DNA of 64,000 bases from Acidobacteriota bacterium (GTDB lineage Bacteria; Acidobacteriota; Holophagae; Holophagales; Holophagaceae): assembly GCA_016213735.1 (NCBI GenBank), contig JACQZU010000023.1:47909-111908 (forward strand), given 5' to 3'. Shown here one piece after another: positions 49,343-57,710 of this stretch. The notes beneath the pieces were generated by a model. The model was not told the origin of the DNA. It did not search any database and saw only the letters and a program-made list of their open reading frames with translations. The translations under genes and the position numbers were made by a program. The stretch's first letter is position 1; each line of letters opens with the position of its first letter.

Positions 49343-51262
49343 TCAGGACTTGGTCAAGTCGGAGCCCCGCTGGATCTTCTCCCCCAGCTCCCCGAGGAGG
49401 GAAGACATGGCCCCCAGCCTTTCATTCCGGTCCGCCAGCATGGACTGATGCGTGCGGAGCTGTTCCTCGAGTTCCCCGGCGGATTTCTTGGCGGCATCGA
49501 GGGACTCCCGGACCCGTCCCAGTTCGGATTCGCGATCGTCCAGGCCCCGCATCAATTCCATCCGTTCGGCCTCGTGCTGTCCCGCCATCTTCCCGAGTTG
49601 CCGTTCCAGGTCCACGCAGTGCCCCGAAAGGCTTGCACATTGCTGGCTGAGGGAGGCGACCTCGCGTTCGACCTCGGCCCGGAATTCCCCGGCCTGGGTC
49701 AACTGGCTCCGGAGGGCGTCCGCATCACCCTCCGCAGCCTTGAGGCGAGCCTCGAGGGCCGCAAGGTCCCGGCCCTGGGCCCGAAGGGTGGCCTCCTTGC
49801 CCTCAAGCTCCCTTTCAAGGGCCTGGGTCCGGAGGCTGGCGGCCTCCAGCTCCCGGGCGGTCTGCCCGGATTCCTCGCGCAAGGCCCTGTGGCCGGCTTC
49901 CAGGTCTTCGTGTGCCTTCGTGAGGGCCCCGTGGGCCGTGCGGAGCCCTTCCAGGTCCCTCTGGAGGTTCTCCGCCCGGTCGCGATGGCTTTCCGATTCC
50001 AGGGCGACCTGCTGGAGGCGGTCCCTCTCTTTCAACAGGTCGATGACCCGCTGGGACTTTTCGGACATCTGCAGGTTGAGCTGTTCGATCTGGTGCAGGA
50101 GGTCCTGGTGCTCATTGATGGACTGCCTGAGCTGGTTCTTGAGGGCCTCGGCGCTCTCCCCTTCCTTGCTGGTGGCGTTCTCCAGGCGCTGGAGGGCCTC
50201 CTCGGCCTGGGTCAGCTTCTGCTGAAGGTCCTCGGCCTCCTTCTGGCGCCGATCCATGGCGTCGAGATCCTGGGTGATGGCGTCGTTCCGCCGCTGGAGG
50301 GCGTCATAGTCCTCCCGGGTCCGCTGGAGGGCCTCCTCCCGCTCCTTCAGGCGGTTGCGGAGCTGGTCCAGGTCGGCCCGAAGGCGGTCCACCTCATCCA
50401 GGTTCCGGGTGGCACGGGCTTCGGATTGCCTGGACAGTTCCAGTTCCGTGGAGAGCCGTTCCACCTCCGCCTCCGCCCGGGCCAGGGCGTCGTCCTTCCC
50501 GGCCAGGGCCGCCTCCAGTTCCGCCAGGCGAGCCTCCAGGAGGGGAATCTTGGGGTCCTCCCGGATGATCTCGGTCGGCGTCGCGGCTTCAGGCGGGGCC
50601 TGGGCGAGGCTCTCCTTGAGTTGCTCCATGCTGATGGCCACCGTGGCCCCTTCAGGAGGCGCAGGGGAAGCGACGAGGGGCATGGGGGCGGTGGAGGTCT
50701 TGGGGGAGGGGGGTACCCCGATCCCGGCCTTGAGGAGCATTTCCATGGACATCGCCACCGTCTGCCGCGTGGGGGCAGGGGCGGGTGGGGGGGGAGCGGA
50801 AGGTCCCTCGAACTCATCCTTGAGGCTGTCCAGCCATTCCTCCCCCAGGTCCCCCGTGAGGTCCCCGAGGGGATTGTCCGGGTCCACGGTCCGGGGGGGC
50901 ACGATGGGCGCCAGGGCTCCCACCAGGGCCCCCGGGGTGATGGGCTTGTGGAGGTAGAGATCGGCCCGCCCCTTGAGGCTCTGGTGGCGGCGGTATTCCT
51001 CCTCGGTGGCCTTCGCGCTGATCAGGACCACCCGCACCGCAGACAGTTTGGGATTCTTCCGCACAGCGGAGCACAGGGCGTAGCCCTTGTTCTCCGAGAC
51101 CTCCACGCAGATGAGGGCCGCGGCGTAGTCTCCGGCCTCCAGGCGCTGGACCGCCCCTTCCGGGGCGGGGAGGAAATCCACGTGGAACGAGGCCTCAAGA
51201 CTCACCTGGTGCTCCTTGAGGAAGGAGCGGTCGCTGTCCACGACGAGGAGGCGCTGGCCCAT
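49343..51262 (-). CDS. FrzS-like pseudo-receiver/coiled-coil protein
   Basis: 639 residues. Residues 1-120 form a receiver-like fold (RLLVVDSDRSFLKEHQVSLEASF, VRVVLISAKATEEEYRRHQSLKGRADLYLHKPITPGALVGAL), but the usual phospho-accepting Asp is missing from the AALICVEVSENKGYALC strand, so it is a pseudo-receiver. A Pro-rich linker leads to a coiled coil from about 230 to 630. FrzS of Myxococcus xanthus, a gliding-motility polarity protein, has this layout. Here it sits apart from motility genes. It precedes the CNNM-type gene by 7 bp. Confidence 0.75.
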   Translation of the reverse strand: MGQRLLVVDSDRSFLKEHQVSLEASFHVDFLPAPEGAVQRLEAGDYAAALICVEVSENKGYALCSAVRKNPKLSAVRVVLISAKATEEEYRRHQSLKGRADLYLHKPITPGALVGALAPIVPPRTVDPDNPLGDLTGDLGEEWLDSLKDEFEGPSAPPPPAPAPTRQTVAMSMEMLLKAGIGVPPSPKTSTAPMPLVASPAPPEGATVAISMEQLKESLAQAPPEAATPTEIIREDPKIPLLEARLAELEAALAGKDDALARAEAEVERLSTELELSRQSEARATRNLDEVDRLRADLDQLRNRLKEREEALQRTREDYDALQRRNDAITQDLDAMDRRQKEAEDLQQKLTQAEEALQRLENATSKEGESAEALKNQLRQSINEHQDLLHQIEQLNLQMSEKSQRVIDLLKERDRLQQVALESESHRDRAENLQRDLEGLRTAHGALTKAHEDLEAGHRALREESGQTARELEAASLRTQALERELEGKEATLRAQGRDLAALEARLKAAEGDADALRSQLTQAGEFRAEVEREVASLSQQCASLSGHCVDLERQLGKMAGQHEAERMELMRGLDDRESELGRVRESLDAAKKSAGELEEQLRTHQSMLADRNERLGAMSSLLGELGEKIQRGSDLTKS

Positions 51263-51303
51263 GTTCTCAGTCCTTGGGTGACGGAGGGGGTCCAGTCTAG
51301 CCC

Positions 51304-51347
51304 AAAAAGCCCGGCCGCCATCCCCCCGTCGGGAGGTCGGCGGCCGG
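51304..51347 (-). terminator. Rho-independent terminator of the htrA gene
   Basis: CCGGCCGCC (51311-51319) pairs with GGCGGCCGG (51339-51347) over 9 bp with a 19-nt loop. On the minus strand it is followed by TTTTT (opposite 51304-51308). It lies 15 nt after the protease gene stop. Confidence 0.7.
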
Positions 51348-51362
51348 AAGGGGGGTCAGGGC

Positions 51363-52895
51363 TCAGCGGTGGGGGATGGCCACCGTGATCTGCTGGGAAC
51401 CGCGGGGGTCGCGAATCAGGAGGATCAGGGGTTTGGTCCCGGCCTTCTTCACCTCCGCGTAGAACTCGGAGAGGTTCTCGATGTCCTTGCTCCCCACCGC
51501 GACGATGATCACACCTTCCCGGAGGCCCTTCTCGGCGGCCTCCGAGCGCTGGGAGACATAGGTGACCACCACCCCACGACGATCGGCCGGGATCCTGTTC
51601 TCCTGCCGGTAGGCGGCGGTGAGGGCTTCGACCCGGAACCCGTAGGCCTTCTCCAGGTTCACGCTCGGGGTCTCCCCCTTGCCGCCCTTGCCATCCTCCT
51701 TGGGGGCCCGGCCTTCCCCGTCCTCGCCAGGGCTTTCGCCATTCTGGAGTTCCCGACGGTCTCCGAGGGGCACGCTGATTTCCCGGGGCTTGCCCTCCCG
51801 GACCAGGCCCAGCTTCACGGTCTCGCCGGCCCGTCGACCCGAGATCACCGAAACGAGTTCGTCCGGGGCATTGACCTTTTGACCGTCCACCGAGGTGATC
51901 ACGTCCAGGCGCTTCACCCCCGCCTTGTCCGCCGCCTGGCCGGGGGTGAGATCCCCCACCACCACGCCTTCCTTCACTCCCAGCGATTCCTGGAAGCTCT
52001 TGTCAAGTTCCTGGGGGGTGACACCCAGGAAGCCCCGCTTCACCGGCTTTCCCGACCGGAGGTCGGCGAGAATCCGCTTGATCTTGTTGGCCGGCACCGC
52101 GAAACCGATGTTCTGGCCGTCCGCCCTGATCATGGTGTTGATCCCGATGATCTCGCCCCGGAGGTTCAGCAGGGGCCCGCCGGAATTGCCGAGGTTGATG
52201 GCCGCGTCGGTCTGGAGGAAGGACTGGATCCCGCTGAAAATGGTCCGCCCCTTGGCGCTGAGGATCCCCGCCGTGACCGTGTGGTCCAGGCCCAGCGGAT
52301 TGCCGATGGCCACGACCCACTCTCCCACCCGGGCCGCGTCCGAGTCCCCGAAGGCCGCGAAAGGCATGTGGGCCGCATCAATCTTGAGCAGGGCGATGTC
52401 CAGCTCCTTGTCCTTGCCCAGCACACGCGCCTTGAAACTGCGTCCGTCGGAGGTCTTGACCTGGATCTCGGTGGAATCGGATTCCCGGGGTGCGTCGATC
52501 ACATGGTGGTTCGTCAGGATCTCGCCGTCCGCCGAAATCACCACGCCTGATCCGCCCCCCACCATCCGCTCCACGTCGTCCTCCCCGCGCGGGCGCCGCT
52601 GGGGGCCCTGCTGGGGGCCCTGGGGACCGAAGAAGAAGTGGAACATGTCGTCGGGCATGTCCGCCCGGCGCCGCGGCTTCATGAACGTCGTGTTCCGGAT
52701 GGAGACCACGGTGGGATTCAGTTTTTCGGCCACTTCCGCGATGGGGGGCATCCGGTCCGATCCCCTTCCATCCAGGGTCACGGGCTTTTCTTGAAGGGCC
52801 CGGGCTTGCCATGGGTAGCTGAGACCCATTCCCAGGGCCAGGCAGACGCCCGCGAAGGCTGTCAATCCGATGAACTGCTTGACCTGACGACGCAT
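51363..52895 (-). CDS. degP: HtrA/DegP-family periplasmic serine protease
   Basis: 510 residues. A hydrophobic anchor/signal spans 9-25. The catalytic triad is His131 (TNHHVI), Asp166 (ELDIALLK) and Ser238 (LGNSGGP). Two PDZ domains follow (about 325-420 and 440-505), separated by a charged Gly/Glu/Lys linker. DegP/DegQ degrades or refolds misfolded envelope proteins. FMKPRRRADMPDDMFHFFFG is the long LA-type loop of DegP-like members. GAGG lies 6 nt before the ATG. A second HtrA lacking the extra PDZ is at 57711-58925. Confidence 0.9.
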   Translation of the reverse strand: MRRQVKQFIGLTAFAGVCLALGMGLSYPWQARALQEKPVTLDGRGSDRMPPIAEVAEKLNPTVVSIRNTTFMKPRRRADMPDDMFHFFFGPQGPQQGPQRRPRGEDDVERMVGGGSGVVISADGEILTNHHVIDAPRESDSTEIQVKTSDGRSFKARVLGKDKELDIALLKIDAAHMPFAAFGDSDAARVGEWVVAIGNPLGLDHTVTAGILSAKGRTIFSGIQSFLQTDAAINLGNSGGPLLNLRGEIIGINTMIRADGQNIGFAVPANKIKRILADLRSGKPVKRGFLGVTPQELDKSFQESLGVKEGVVVGDLTPGQAADKAGVKRLDVITSVDGQKVNAPDELVSVISGRRAGETVKLGLVREGKPREISVPLGDRRELQNGESPGEDGEGRAPKEDGKGGKGETPSVNLEKAYGFRVEALTAAYRQENRIPADRRGVVVTYVSQRSEAAEKGLREGVIIVAVGSKDIENLSEFYAEVKKAGTKPLILLIRDPRGSQQITVAIPHR

Positions 52896-53003
52896 GCAGA
52901 ATCCTCTACGAAAACTCCCGTCCTCCGGGACAGATCTGACATGATGCCAGCAATCCAAAGGTTTCATGGCCCAGGGCCCCTGGCCCCCGCAGAACCCTTC
53001 CGC

Positions 53004-53009
53004 TATTCT
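53004..53009 (+). promoter_or_regulatory. Putative -10 of the tRNA-His gene
   Basis: TATTCT in CCGCTATTCTGATC, 13 nt before the G-1 position of the tRNA, in line with a start near the mature 5' end. No clear -35. Confidence 0.4.
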
Positions 53010-53021
53010 GATCAACCCAAC

Positions 53022-53099
53022 GGCGGATGTAGCTCAGTTGGTTAGAGTACTGGATTGTGATTCCAGGTGTCGCCGGTTCGAGTCCGGTCATCCGCCCCA
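53022..53099 (+). tRNA. tRNA-His (GUG)
   Basis: A full cloverleaf: acceptor GCGGATG (53023-53029) / CATCCGC (53089-53095), D arm GCTC..GAGT, anticodon stem CTGGA/TCCAG with loop TTGTGAT (anticodon GTG), T arm with TTCGAGT, and an encoded CCA (53097-53099). The extra G-1 (53022) facing C73 (53096), diagnostic of tRNA-His, is present in the DNA. The 3' half is duplicated 175 bp downstream. Confidence 0.95.
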
Positions 53100-53229
53100 G
53101 ACAGGTGACGGCCCCCGAAAGGGGGCCTTCCGCATGGCGGATGGACGGGCTCGGACCGGCGACAGAAACATGGGCGGCCCGGTAGGGCACAGGCGGAGAC
53201 GGTCCAGTGGACCGTCGGAGCCGTCGTGC
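53075..53229 (+). repeat. 155-bp direct repeat, copy A (tRNA 3' end plus downstream DNA)
   Basis: Starts in the T arm of tRNA-His and runs 130 bp beyond it. Copy B at 53250-53404 matches it at 154 of 155 positions (A at 53197, G at 53372), with a shift of 175 bp. It contains a terminator-like hairpin (53110-53127) and a perfect dyad GACGGTCC-AGT-GGACCGTC (53198-53216). Confidence 0.9.
53110..53127 (+). terminator. tRNA-His terminator hairpin
   Basis: GGCCCCC-GAAA-GGGGGCC: a 7-bp stem with a GAAA tetraloop, 10 nt after the tRNA CCA, followed by only a short TT. Duplicated at 53285-53302. Confidence 0.55.
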
Positions 53230-53249
53230 CCGGGGCCAGCCCATGGCAA

Positions 53250-53404
53250 GGTTCGAGTCCGGTCATCCGCCCCAGACAGGTGACGGCCCCCGAAAGGGGG
53301 CCTTCCGCATGGCGGATGGACGGGCTCGGACCGGCGACAGAAACATGGGCGGCCCGGTAGGGCACAGGCGGGGACGGTCCAGTGGACCGTCGGAGCCGTC
53401 GTGC
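53250..53404 (+). repeat. 155-bp direct repeat, copy B (tRNA-His 3' fragment)
   Basis: Second copy of the 53075-53229 unit. Its first 25 bp (53250-53274) are the last 25 nt of tRNA-His including CCA, without the rest of the tRNA. It includes the hairpin at 53285-53302 and the dyad at 53373-53391, and ends 3 bp before the stop of the sigma-54 activator. The spacer between copies is 20 bp (53230-53249). Confidence 0.9.
53285..53302 (+). terminator. Second copy of the tRNA terminator hairpin
   Basis: Identical to 53110-53127 (GGCCCCC-GAAA-GGGGGCC). Because it faces the end of a convergent gene, it may work for either direction. Confidence 0.4.
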
Positions 53405-53407
53405 GCC

Positions 53408-54841
53408 TCATTCTTCCGCGGCTTCTCCAGCGCCCTCCCCGTCCTCCAGGTCGAGCCGCTTCATCTTCTCGAGGAAGGTCGTGCGCTTCAGGCCGAGAAG
53501 TTCCGCGGCCCGCTTCTTGTTCCCCCGGGTGATGGCCAGGCTCTGCAGCATCAGGCGTTTCTCCACGTCCGAGACGACCTGATTGAGGTCCAGGCCCTCC
53601 GGTGGAAGTTCCATTCCGCCGGAGGGAAGTTCTGCGGCCGCGAGAACCGGAGGGACCGGGAAGTCCTCGTGGGCCGACGGCCCTGGAGGGTGGTTCTCCC
53701 CGGGCCGGGCCAGGAGAAAGGCGAAATCCTCCCGGGTGAGCACGGGCCGGGTGCCCGAGAGCACGATGGCCCGCTCGAGGGCGTTCTCCAGCTGGCGCAC
53801 GTTGCCCGGCCAGGGCAGGGCGGCCAGGAGGGCGTCCACGCTGGGGTGCAGGGCCTTGGGGTAGAGTCCGTGCTCCCGGGCCTTCCGGATGAGGAAGTGC
53901 TGGGCCAGGAAGGGCACCTCCTCCCGGCGGGCCCTCAGGGGCGGGAGCTCGATGGGAACCACGTCGAGGCGGTAGAAGAGGTCTTCACGGAAACTGCCCT
54001 CCTGGATCCGCCGCAGGAGGTCCATGTTGGTGGCGGCCACCACCCGCACTTCCACTTTCACCGGGGGTCCGCCGCCCAGAGGCTGGACTTCCCGCTCCTG
54101 GAGGACGCGCAGCAGGCGCACCTGTGCGGCGAGGGGCATGGTTCCGACTTCATCGAGGAACAGGGTTCCGCCGTGGGCTTCGCGGAACTTGCCGGGGGTG
54201 TCCTTCCGGGCATCGGTGAAGGCGCCCTTGGTGTAGCCGAAGAGTTCGGACTCCACCAGGTTTTCGGGGATGGCGCCGCAGTGGACGGGCACGAAGGCCT
54301 CGTCCTTCTCGGCGCTCATGCGGTGGATGGCGCGGGCCACCAGTTCCTTGCCGGTGCCGCTCTCCCCGGTCAGCAGAACCGTCGCGCGGGTCGCCGCCGC
54401 GGCCCGGGCCTTGGAGAGAACCTCCTGCATGGCTCCGCTCACGCCGACCAGGCCCAATCCCAGAGCCTGGGAGGCGGTGAGGGCCGCCTGGTGCCCCGAT
54501 CCGGGCCGGAGACCGGGCAAAGGGGGAGCTTCCCCCAGCGGGCCCCAGCGGACGGAACCCAGGGCGGACCAAGCCCCCAATTCGGCCAGGGGGACCTCGG
54601 GGCGCTTGGAGTCCCGGACCAGCAGGATGGGCATGGCGGCCACCTCTCCCACCCCCCGAACCAGGGAGGGTGGCGGTTCGGCGGCTTCTGCGCTGATCAC
54701 CCACAGGTCCGTCTCCGCGGGCGGCAGGGCAGGGGCCTGACTTCGGTCGGTCGTCATGTCCCAAACCCCGGCCCAGCGGTGTTCCAGGCCCTGGGTGTTT
54801 TCACCGAGGGTGGACCAGTGGAGTCGAGGGAGGGGGGTCAT
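53408..54841 (-). CDS. Sigma-54-dependent transcriptional activator
   Basis: 477 residues. The N-terminal ~125 residues are a divergent sensory domain without receiver signatures. The AAA+ domain has Walker A GESGTGKE (159-166), the sigma-54 contact loop GAFTDA (206-211, usual GAFTGA) and Walker B LFLDEV (227-232). A Fis-type helix-turn-helix ends the protein ([31 protein letters not shown]). It should activate sigma-54 promoters; targets are not evident nearby. The ATG at 54841 is favoured by GGAGG-like DNA; a longer frame from 54964 runs into the promoter region. A dyad lies upstream. Confidence 0.88.
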   Translation of the reverse strand: MTPLPRLHWSTLGENTQGLEHRWAGVWDMTTDRSQAPALPPAETDLWVISAEAAEPPPSLVRGVGEVAAMPILLVRDSKRPEVPLAELGAWSALGSVRWGPLGEAPPLPGLRPGSGHQAALTASQALGLGLVGVSGAMQEVLSKARAAAATRATVLLTGESGTGKELVARAIHRMSAEKDEAFVPVHCGAIPENLVESELFGYTKGAFTDARKDTPGKFREAHGGTLFLDEVGTMPLAAQVRLLRVLQEREVQPLGGGPPVKVEVRVVAATNMDLLRRIQEGSFREDLFYRLDVVPIELPPLRARREEVPFLAQHFLIRKAREHGLYPKALHPSVDALLAALPWPGNVRQLENALERAIVLSGTRPVLTREDFAFLLARPGENHPPGPSAHEDFPVPPVLAAAELPSGGMELPPEGLDLNQVVSDVEKRLMLQSLAITRGNKKRAAELLGLKRTTFLEKMKRLDLEDGEGAGEAAEE

Positions 54842-54868
54842 GGCATGGGCTTGGAAACAGGCTAGATC

Positions 54869-54887
54869 CTTGACATAGGGGATCAAG
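54869..54887 (-). promoter_or_regulatory. Dyad upstream of the sigma-54 activator
   Basis: CTTGA-9 bp-TCAAG (54869-54873 / 54883-54887) lies 27 bp upstream of the start codon in an unusually AT-rich stretch that also reads TTGACT on the minus strand. It could be an operator or part of the promoter; autoregulation is a guess. Confidence 0.35.
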
Positions 54888-55000
54888 TCAAAAAAATGAC
54901 TCGCTGCGACCCTGGGGCCCGCACCCCAACCCCGGACGGTCGCTTGGAGAGCAGCGGCCATCACCGAACCTGGAGGGCGATCCCGCGCTTCTGCAGCCTC

Positions 55001-55894
55001 CTAAAGGCCTCCTCGCAGATTGGCATAGGTCCAGAGCCGCCCTTCCCTTTCCCTGAGCAGGGCGAGAAGGCGATCTCCCTGGAAGGCAAGGATCGGCGCC
55101 GCGGGGTCGGGGAAATCCTCGGGCAGGGGCCCATCGGGAGGCCGCGTCTCCCCCAGCGGAATGGGGCGGCCCTGGGCCAGGTCCAAGGCCTCGGCCTCTT
55201 CGAGTTCCCGGGAAGTGCACCAGGGCAGCAGGCCCCGCCCCCGAACCCAGACGTTTCCCTCGGGACCGGGGTCCTCCCAGGGCCCGATGCGGGTCCGGTG
55301 GAGGCCGGCCAGGTGGGCCCCGCAGCCCAGGGCCCGCCCCAGGTCCCGGGCCAGGCTCCTGACGTAGAAGCCTCCGCGGCAGCTGAGCTCCAACAGGCTG
55401 GTGGCCGGAAGCCGATGTTCGATCCAGCGTGCCCGATGGAGGAACACCCGGGAGGGCGGCAGGAGCACCTCCTCTCCGCGGTGGGCCTTCCGGTAGGCGG
55501 CCTCCCCCTCGATCTTCTTCGCGCTGGTGGCGGGAGGAACCTGGTCGTGCCAGCCCAGGAAGGCTGCGAGGGCCGCCTCCATCCGCGGGACTTCCAGGGT
55601 CTCGGCCGGGCCCCTGAACACCGCCTGCCCCTGGGGATCGCCGGTGTCCGTCTCCAGACCCCAGGCCACTTCCGCCACATAGCCTTTGGGGATGGGGTGG
55701 AGACATTCCATGAGGCGGGTGGCCTGTCCCTCCAACAACAGGAGGAGGCCGTGCGCGAATGGATCCAGGGTCCCCCCATGGCCCACGGTGGGTTTTTTCT
55801 CTCCGGCCGCACGGGCGGCCCCGACCGCCGCGCGCACCACCTGGAAGCTGGTGATGCCGACAGGTTTGTGAACGAGGTGGAGGCCGGGTTGCAT
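55001..55894 (-). CDS. truB: tRNA pseudouridine-55 synthase
   Basis: 297 residues from MQPGLHLVHKP. HKPVGITSFQVV, the catalytic GHGGTLDPFAHGLL (Asp in TLDP), GYVAEVAWGLETDTGDPQG and the strand GGFYVRSLARDLG are TruB hallmarks. It makes pseudouridine 55 in the T arm of tRNAs. The usual GHTGTLDP reads GHGGTLDP, a small change outside the catalytic Asp. The C-terminal extension (about 230-297) may be the PUA-like tail. An ATG at 55930 is an alternative start. No rbfA, infB or rpsO neighbour, the usual context. Confidence 0.9.
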   Translation of the reverse strand: MQPGLHLVHKPVGITSFQVVRAAVGAARAAGEKKPTVGHGGTLDPFAHGLLLLLEGQATRLMECLHPIPKGYVAEVAWGLETDTGDPQGQAVFRGPAETLEVPRMEAALAAFLGWHDQVPPATSAKKIEGEAAYRKAHRGEEVLLPPSRVFLHRARWIEHRLPATSLLELSCRGGFYVRSLARDLGRALGCGAHLAGLHRTRIGPWEDPGPEGNVWVRGRGLLPWCTSRELEEAEALDLAQGRPIPLGETRPPDGPLPEDFPDPAAPILAFQGDRLLALLREREGRLWTYANLRGGL

Positions 55895-55950
55895 GGCCTC
55901 CCAGGGTAGCCCGGGACATCTCGGCCCCATGCCCCCAAACTGGAGGCTCG

Positions 55951-56598
55951 ATGCTTCGCCCTGCCCTCATCCTCCTGCTCCCCACCCTCCTGGGAGCCCA
56001 GCCCTGGGAAGTCCAGGCGGAGGGGGTGCGGGCCGAAGCGCCTCGCCTGGAGGGGGCCAGCCTCCGGGGTTTCGAGGGGTCCGCAGGTGGCTCTTTCCAA
56101 ACGGGCGACGGGTTCGTGGTGTCGCTGAATCGGCGGCTCTGGATTCCGGGTCCCACCTTCCGGCTGGTCGGCCACCTCGAATGGGCCCGATGGAGCACCC
56201 GGGGCCAGATCTCTGGCGGGGGAGCCCAGGTTCCGACCTGCCTCCGCCAGGAAGGTCCAGGACTGGGCCTGGGTGCCCAGTTCTGGCTTCCCTTCACCGG
56301 ATTGGCCGCCGAAGCCGCGGTCCTCCAGCGCTTCCACCGTGAGCGAGCCTCGGCGGGAGCCGCTTCCTGGGATCCCTTCCGTTCCCGGCCCTGGGTTCGG
56401 GGAGGCTTGCGTTGGCGCACCCCGGGCCCCAGGGGGCTGCCCCTGACCCTCCTGTTCAGTTACCAGGCCGGCCGGGCGCCGTCCCGGCCTCCCCCGGGGC
56501 CGGCCCCTGCGGACCTGCCCGCCTATTTCGCCGCCCAGGGCCCGCCCGGATTTACGCGCTTGTGGAGCTTCGGCCTGGCGGTTCCCTGGCCGAAGTGA
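55951..56598 (+). CDS. Probable outer-membrane beta-barrel protein
   Basis: 215 residues. A signal peptide MLRPALILLLPTLLGAQ precedes many short amphipathic strands (DGFVVSLNRRLW, FRLVGHLEWARW, GLGLGAQFWLPF, LPLTLLFSYQAG) and the end RLWSFGLAVPWPK. This is the look of a small outer-membrane barrel. No family recognised. It resembles the protein at 12348-13004 only in type. Transcribed away from truB with 56 bp between. Function unknown. Confidence 0.6.
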   Translation: MLRPALILLLPTLLGAQPWEVQAEGVRAEAPRLEGASLRGFEGSAGGSFQTGDGFVVSLNRRLWIPGPTFRLVGHLEWARWSTRGQISGGGAQVPTCLRQEGPGLGLGAQFWLPFTGLAAEAAVLQRFHRERASAGAASWDPFRSRPWVRGGLRWRTPGPRGLPLTLLFSYQAGRAPSRPPPGPAPADLPAYFAAQGPPGFTRLWSFGLAVPWPK

Positions 56599-56653
56599 GC
56601 ATCCCGGCCCGCCCCGGGCCCGGGCAGAATGGAGCTTTTCCACGAAAGGCACC

Positions 56654-57700
56654 ATGGTCCTCCCGCTGATCCTCGCCGCGCTCCTGCATCCTCAATTCAC
56701 CCCCAAGCCCCCGCCCCCCACTGAAACCTCCAGGCCCAAGGCGCCCCCTCGGCTCCAGGTCACCCCGGCGGGTCGCGTCAACCTGGGCAGCCTCGGTCCG
56801 CGGGAGAAGCGCTCCCAGATCTACACCTTCCAGAACCAGAGCAACGCCCCGATCTCCCTGAGGGTGCTGGACCTTTCGGCGGGGGTGACCGTGGAAGGCC
56901 CGGCCCTGAGAGGCCCCATCGCCCCCCGGGGCTCCGCCCAGCTGACCCTGCGGGTGGATCCCACCGATTTTGTGGGCTGGCAGACCCGGAACGTGAAGCT
57001 GGGCACCGACGATCCCCAGCAGGGCGAATACCTCCTGCCCACAGGAATGACCGTGCGCCCCGACCTCACGGTGGACGCCGTGAAGAAAAGCCTGGGGGAG
57101 GTCGGGTTGCACGAGACCCCCGAGGCGGTCTTCACCTTCAATCGGGAGACCGGGGAGCCCACCCGGCTCAAACTGACGACCAAGCTTCCCGGCTACCTCG
57201 AGGTGGCCGTGGAGGACCCCACCGCACCTGCCCCCGGCAGGCCTGCCCAGGGGGCCTTGAGGTTCACGCTCCGGCCCCGCTTGCTGGAACCCGGAATGGT
57301 GGCCGGCCTCGAGAGCCTCTCCGTGGAAACCAACGCCCCCCACCAACCCAGGTTCCAGCTCTACCTCGACTGGCGGATCAAGCTTCCCGCCAAGGTGGAC
57401 CCCTCCCGGATGGTCTGGCTCGCGGAGGACGAACCAATCAAGAAGCTGGTCCTCGAGAGCCGCGATGATCGCGCCCTGGAGGTGGATTCCCTCCAGGTGG
57501 AAGGGGCCGGGTTCTCCGTGGGGCCACCGCCGGGACCCGGGCGGCGGATCGAGATCTCCGTGCGGAGGGAGGCCGGCCTCCGGGCCAAGGCGCTCCTGCT
57601 GATCAGGCTCCGTGGCGTGGACGAAGCCCTTCGGGTCCCCCTGTCCTACCTCCCTCCCGAAAAGAACCCGGGGCAGCCCCTGTCGGCCCCTCCGAAATAA
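56654..57700 (+). CDS. DUF1573-type exported protein
   Basis: 348 residues. A short hydrophobic start (MVLPLILAALLHP) and a Pro-rich linker are followed by a DUF1573/Ig-like beta-sandwich: GRVNLGSLGPREKRSQIYTFQNQSNAPISLRVL, LRGPIAPRGSAQLTLRVDPTDFVG and VKLGTDDPQQG. A second, related half spans about 140-330 (FRFTLRP-type strand, SVETNAPHQPRFQLYL). Such domains occur in exported proteins of many Gram-negatives, function unknown. It follows the barrel gene by 55 bp. Confidence 0.72.
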   Translation: MVLPLILAALLHPQFTPKPPPPTETSRPKAPPRLQVTPAGRVNLGSLGPREKRSQIYTFQNQSNAPISLRVLDLSAGVTVEGPALRGPIAPRGSAQLTLRVDPTDFVGWQTRNVKLGTDDPQQGEYLLPTGMTVRPDLTVDAVKKSLGEVGLHETPEAVFTFNRETGEPTRLKLTTKLPGYLEVAVEDPTAPAPGRPAQGALRFTLRPRLLEPGMVAGLESLSVETNAPHQPRFQLYLDWRIKLPAKVDPSRMVWLAEDEPIKKLVLESRDDRALEVDSLQVEGAGFSVGPPPGPGRRIEISVRREAGLRAKALLLIRLRGVDEALRVPLSYLPPEKNPGQPLSAPPK

Positions 57701-57710
57701 CGGCCAGGAC

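Noticed and set aside
53022..53404. Integrated mobile element at tRNA-His
   Set aside because: The tRNA 3' end is duplicated, but the two copies are only 175 bp apart, contain no integrase or cargo, and the identity continues 130 bp beyond the tRNA, which fits tandem duplication better. A scar of a lost element remains possible.
54046..54231. Loss of sigma-54 contact because GAFTGA reads GAFTDA
   Set aside because: GAFTDA is a tolerated variant in active members of this family; Walker motifs and the DNA-binding domain are intact.
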